Assembly (NCBI GenBank): GCA_009777435.1
Contig: WRLW01000106.1
Span: forward strand, 1 to 5,731
Direction: 5' to 3'
DNA: 5,731 nucleotides
Source: Oscillospiraceae bacterium
GTDB lineage: Bacteria; Bacillota; Clostridia; Oscillospirales; UBA929
Part shown: positions 3,153 through 5,731 of the stretch, in pieces
Layout of the letters: each line of letters opens with the position of its first letter
Numbering within the stretch: position 1 is the first letter of the stretch
Program-made: the position numbers and the translations under genes
The notes under the pieces: model-generated
Database searches by the model: none
Told to the model about the DNA's origin: nothing
What the model saw: the letters and a program-made list of their open reading frames with translations, nothing else

Positions 3153-5731
3153 TTACACCATAAAATATGAGACGCCGGACTCGAAGATACGCTGGTCAAA
3201 TATACCGGGTATATTTTTATAAGTGTTGGCGCCGAAGCGTTCGGAATGGCCCATCTTACCAAGTATACGCCCGCATGGGCTGATAATGCCCTCAATCCAG
3301 CCGTCGGAGCCGTTGGGGTTCTCCCCGTGATAGACGGTGGCTACCTGACCGTTGGCGAACAAGGCCCGAACGGCTTCATCGGACGCCGCGAAACGGCCCT
3401 CGCCGTGCGAGATAGGCATACTATGCAAGTCTCCGGGCTTTACATTGGCGAGCCATGGCGAGCTGTTAGATACAATTCGCGTTGCAGCGATATGTGATAT
3501 GTGCCTGCCGAGTGTGTTATACGATAAAGTGGGGTCTCCGGCGTCGAGGAGGGTGATTTTGCCTTGGGTCAGCAGGCCGAGCTTGAGAAGCGCCTGAAAG
3601 CCGTTGCAAATGCCGAGTATGAGTCCGCCGCGCTCTATCAGGCTGTGTATGGCGTCGCTGATGAAAGGGTTGCGGCAAACGGCGGTTATAAACTTGGCCG
3701 AACCGTCAGGCTCGTCTCCCGCGCTGAAGCCGCCGTTGAACATAAGTATGTCCGCGAGTCCTATGGCCTTGCTCATAGCCGCGATAGAGGCGTCAACATC
3801 TGAGGGCGTGAGATTTCGGAACACTAAGGTATCTACGGACGCGGACGCGCGTTCAAAAGCGCGCTGAGCGTCGTATTCGCAGTTGGTGCCGGGGAACAGC
3901 GGCATAAATACGCGGGGCTTGATATTAAGCCGCGCGGGCTTGGGGAATTCTTTACCCTTGGCTTCAAACCCGTATTCAGGTACGGACGCGCCGGTCTTTG
4001 GTTTTACGGGGAATATAGGCTCAAGCGCGGACATCCACGCGTTTAGCAGCTCCGAAATTGGGATGCGGTGTGAGCCGGCGTGAATTTGCGGCTGCTCATG
4101 GGTCTCTCCGACGACGGCCCAGCTTTCGGGGATACCGGATATGTCGGGCATTTCAAGGATGATCGCGCCGTTTGCCGGCGCGAAAAGCCCGGCGGCATCG
4201 TCGAGCCGCAAGCCTATACCGTTGCCGAAGCACATTTTGGCGAGCGTCTCGGCCATGCCGAAACGGCCCGCGCTGCCGGCGGCGAGTATCCTGCCGCTTT
4301 TGATAAGCTCGTGTATTTTGGAATAGTTCGCGCGCAGCGCGCCGAAGTCAGGCAAATGGTCGGCGCCGAGGTTGACGGCGGCGGCGACCACCTTGCTGCC
4401 CGGTCTCTTGAATTCGGGCGAGATTACATGCCGCGCGTCGCACACGCACATACCAAAAGCCGCGACTACCGGTGGAACGCTTATATCATGGAATGTCCCG
4501 GACATACTGTCTTTTCCGCCGATGGCGGCGCAGCCGGATTTTATCTGCGCCCAATACGCGCCAAGCATACCCGCCGCGGGCTTGCCCCATTTCAGGGCGT
4601 CGCCGCCTAACTTTTCAAAGTATTCCTGAAACGAAAACCGTGTGCGGGTGTGGTCGCCGCCGCACGCGGTGATTTTGGCCAGCGTTTCCACAACCGCGCA
4701 GACCGCGCCGTGGAACGGGCTCCATTCGGAGATAACCGGGTCGTACCCGTGTGCCAGAATGGTCGCGGTGTTGGTCTCGCCTTTCAGGGCCGGCAGCTTG
4801 CAAACCGACGCCTCGGCGGGCGTTAGCTGGTGTTTGCCTCCGAACGGCGTCAGCACGGACGCCGCGCCTATCGTGGAATCAAACTGTTCCGACAGCCCTA
4901 TTTGCCCGCAGACGTTCAGGTCGCCCATAAGCTCAATCCAGCGCTCCGCGGTGTCGCCGCCGAGACCGTCCGTAAACGGCGCGCGGTCTGACGGGGCGGC
5001 GATTATGGCGCGCGAGTTTTGTTTAGCGCCGTTTGTGTCCATCAGCGCGCGGGGCAGGTCGGCAATGACCTCGCCGCGCCAGCGCATACGCATACGCGGT
5101 TCCGCGACGACGGAGGCGATCTCGGCGGCCTCAACGTTTTCCTCAAGGCAAAACTCAATAAAACGCTCCTTGTCGCGCGCGTCCACCACAACGGCCATAC
5201 GCTCCTGCGATTCGGAGATAGCAAGCTCCGTGCCGCCGAGACCCTCGTATTTCTTGGGCGCCATATCCAAGTCGATGTCCAAGCCGTCTGTCAGTTCTCC
5301 AACGGCCACCGATACGCCGCCCGCCCCGAAGTCGTTGCAGCGCTTTATCATGCGCGCGGCTTCCGGGTTCCTGAACAGCCGCTGCAGCTTGCGTTCGGTG
5401 ACGGGGTTGCCCTTTTGAACCTCCGCGCCGCACATTTGCATTGATTGCTCCGTGTGAGACTTCGAGGAGCCGGTAGCCCCGCCGCACCCGTCACGCCCCG
5501 TTCGCCCGCCGACCAAGAGTATACGGTCGCCCGGCGACGGTACGGCACGCAGCACGTTTTCAAGCGGAGCCGCGCCCGCTACGGCGCCGATCTCCATACG
5601 CTTGGCCACAAAACCGGGGTGATAAATCTCCCTGACCTGTCCGGTCGCCAGACCGATCTGATTCCCGTATGAGCTGAAGCCGCGCGCGGCTTCACGCGTG
5701 AGGCGCTTCTGCGGCAGTTTGCCGGGCAGCG
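3153..5731 (-). CDS. purL: Phosphoribosylformylglycinamidine synthase, large single-chain form, N-terminus outside window
   Basis: The frame is open from the right edge to UAA at 3155-3153, giving 858 residues. Full-length enzymes of this type have about 1230-1300, so roughly 400 N-terminal residues lie outside. It converts FGAR, ATP and glutamine to FGAM (EC 6.3.5.3) in the cytosol. The visible part opens inside the synthetase region with SSYGNQIGLATGQVREIYHPG and GGRTGRDGCGGATGSS (about 74-89). NDFGAGGVSVAVGEL, YEGLGGTELAISESQERMAV, ISEWSPFHGA and IGGKDSMSGTFHDI follow in family order. From about residue 600 comes the class I glutamine amidotransferase domain: PGTNCEYD near 613, FNGGFSAGDEPDG, and GICNGFQA with nucleophile Cys708 (codon 3608-3606). 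The GHSER motif supplies the His828-Glu830 partners, by homology to E. coli Cys1135, His1260 and Glu1262. The fused glutaminase separates it from Bacillus-type PurL, which needs PurQ and PurS; neither would be required. No internal stop or frameshift is visible, and all tryptophans I checked use TGG. The internal GTG at 5609 lies within conserved sequence and is not the real start. Confidence 0.98.
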   Translation of the reverse strand, partial: LPGKLPQKRLTREAARGFSSYGNQIGLATGQVREIYHPGFVAKRMEIGAVAGAAPLENVLRAVPSPGDRILLVGGRTGRDGCGGATGSSKSHTEQSMQMCGAEVQKGNPVTERKLQRLFRNPEAARMIKRCNDFGAGGVSVAVGELTDGLDIDLDMAPKKYEGLGGTELAISESQERMAVVVDARDKERFIEFCLEENVEAAEIASVVAEPRMRMRWRGEVIADLPRALMDTNGAKQNSRAIIAAPSDRAPFTDGLGGDTAERWIELMGDLNVCGQIGLSEQFDSTIGAASVLTPFGGKHQLTPAEASVCKLPALKGETNTATILAHGYDPVISEWSPFHGAVCAVVETLAKITACGGDHTRTRFSFQEYFEKLGGDALKWGKPAAGMLGAYWAQIKSGCAAIGGKDSMSGTFHDISVPPVVAAFGMCVCDARHVISPEFKRPGSKVVAAAVNLGADHLPDFGALRANYSKIHELIKSGRILAAGSAGRFGMAETLAKMCFGNGIGLRLDDAAGLFAPANGAIILEMPDISGIPESWAVVGETHEQPQIHAGSHRIPISELLNAWMSALEPIFPVKPKTGASVPEYGFEAKGKEFPKPARLNIKPRVFMPLFPGTNCEYDAQRAFERASASVDTLVFRNLTPSDVDASIAAMSKAIGLADILMFNGGFSAGDEPDGSAKFITAVCRNPFISDAIHSLIERGGLILGICNGFQALLKLGLLTQGKITLLDAGDPTLSYNTLGRHISHIAATRIVSNSSPWLANVKPGDLHSMPISHGEGRFAASDEAVRALFANGQVATVYHGENPNGSDGWIEGIISPCGRILGKMGHSERFGANTYKNIPGIFDQRIFESGVSYFMV

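Noticed and set aside
4642..5418. Plus-strand open frame of 258 codons opposite purL
   Set aside because: It lies wholly antisense to conserved purL sequence and its Ser/Ala/Pro-rich product is typical of an antisense frame in GC-rich DNA.
1..5731. CRISPR array, transposon ends, tRNA or rRNA genes
   Set aside because: No regularly spaced repeats, transposase-like reading frames, terminal repeats with target duplications, or tRNA cloverleaf sequences were seen.

Overview
The window reads entirely on the minus strand and carries part of a de novo purine biosynthesis locus. In transcription order (high to low coordinates) it holds the C-terminal two thirds of a large single-chain purL, then a 372-base non-coding gap, purE, purH, and the first two thirds of a sugar-nucleotidyltransferase-like gene that runs off the left edge. 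PurL (FGAR to FGAM), PurE (N5-CAIR to CAIR) and PurH (AICAR to FAICAR to IMP) act at early, middle and final steps of one pathway, so co-location makes sense. The usual partners purC, purF, purM, purN, purD and purK are not in the window.

The organism looks like a moderately GC-rich bacterium, probably a Clostridia-like Firmicute, possibly known only from metagenomes. This rests on remembered family resemblance: the wording of the PurL, PurE and PurH motifs, the large PurL with a fused C-terminal glutaminase, and the form of the nucleotidyltransferase. It is an inference, not a search result.

The point most worth attention is in purE. The reading frame stops at a UGA after 145 residues, yet the same frame stays open for 24 more codons to a UAA. 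Those codons encode what looks like the normal C-terminal tail of the family, ending in a GVREKSELLAEIGYKAYL-type segment. purE here is therefore interrupted by one in-frame UGA, through a nonsense mutation, a sequence error or readthrough. UGA is also the terminator of purH at the family's expected C-terminus, so genome-wide reassignment of UGA is unlikely.

The gap between purL and purE (2781-3152) holds no convincing gene. It does contain several inverted repeats, the best being a perfect 17-bp palindrome just upstream of the purE ribosome binding site, a good candidate operator. This suggests purE-purH and the nucleotidyltransferase gene can be controlled separately from purL. I did not find a clearly novel system; the rest is ordinary housekeeping metabolism.
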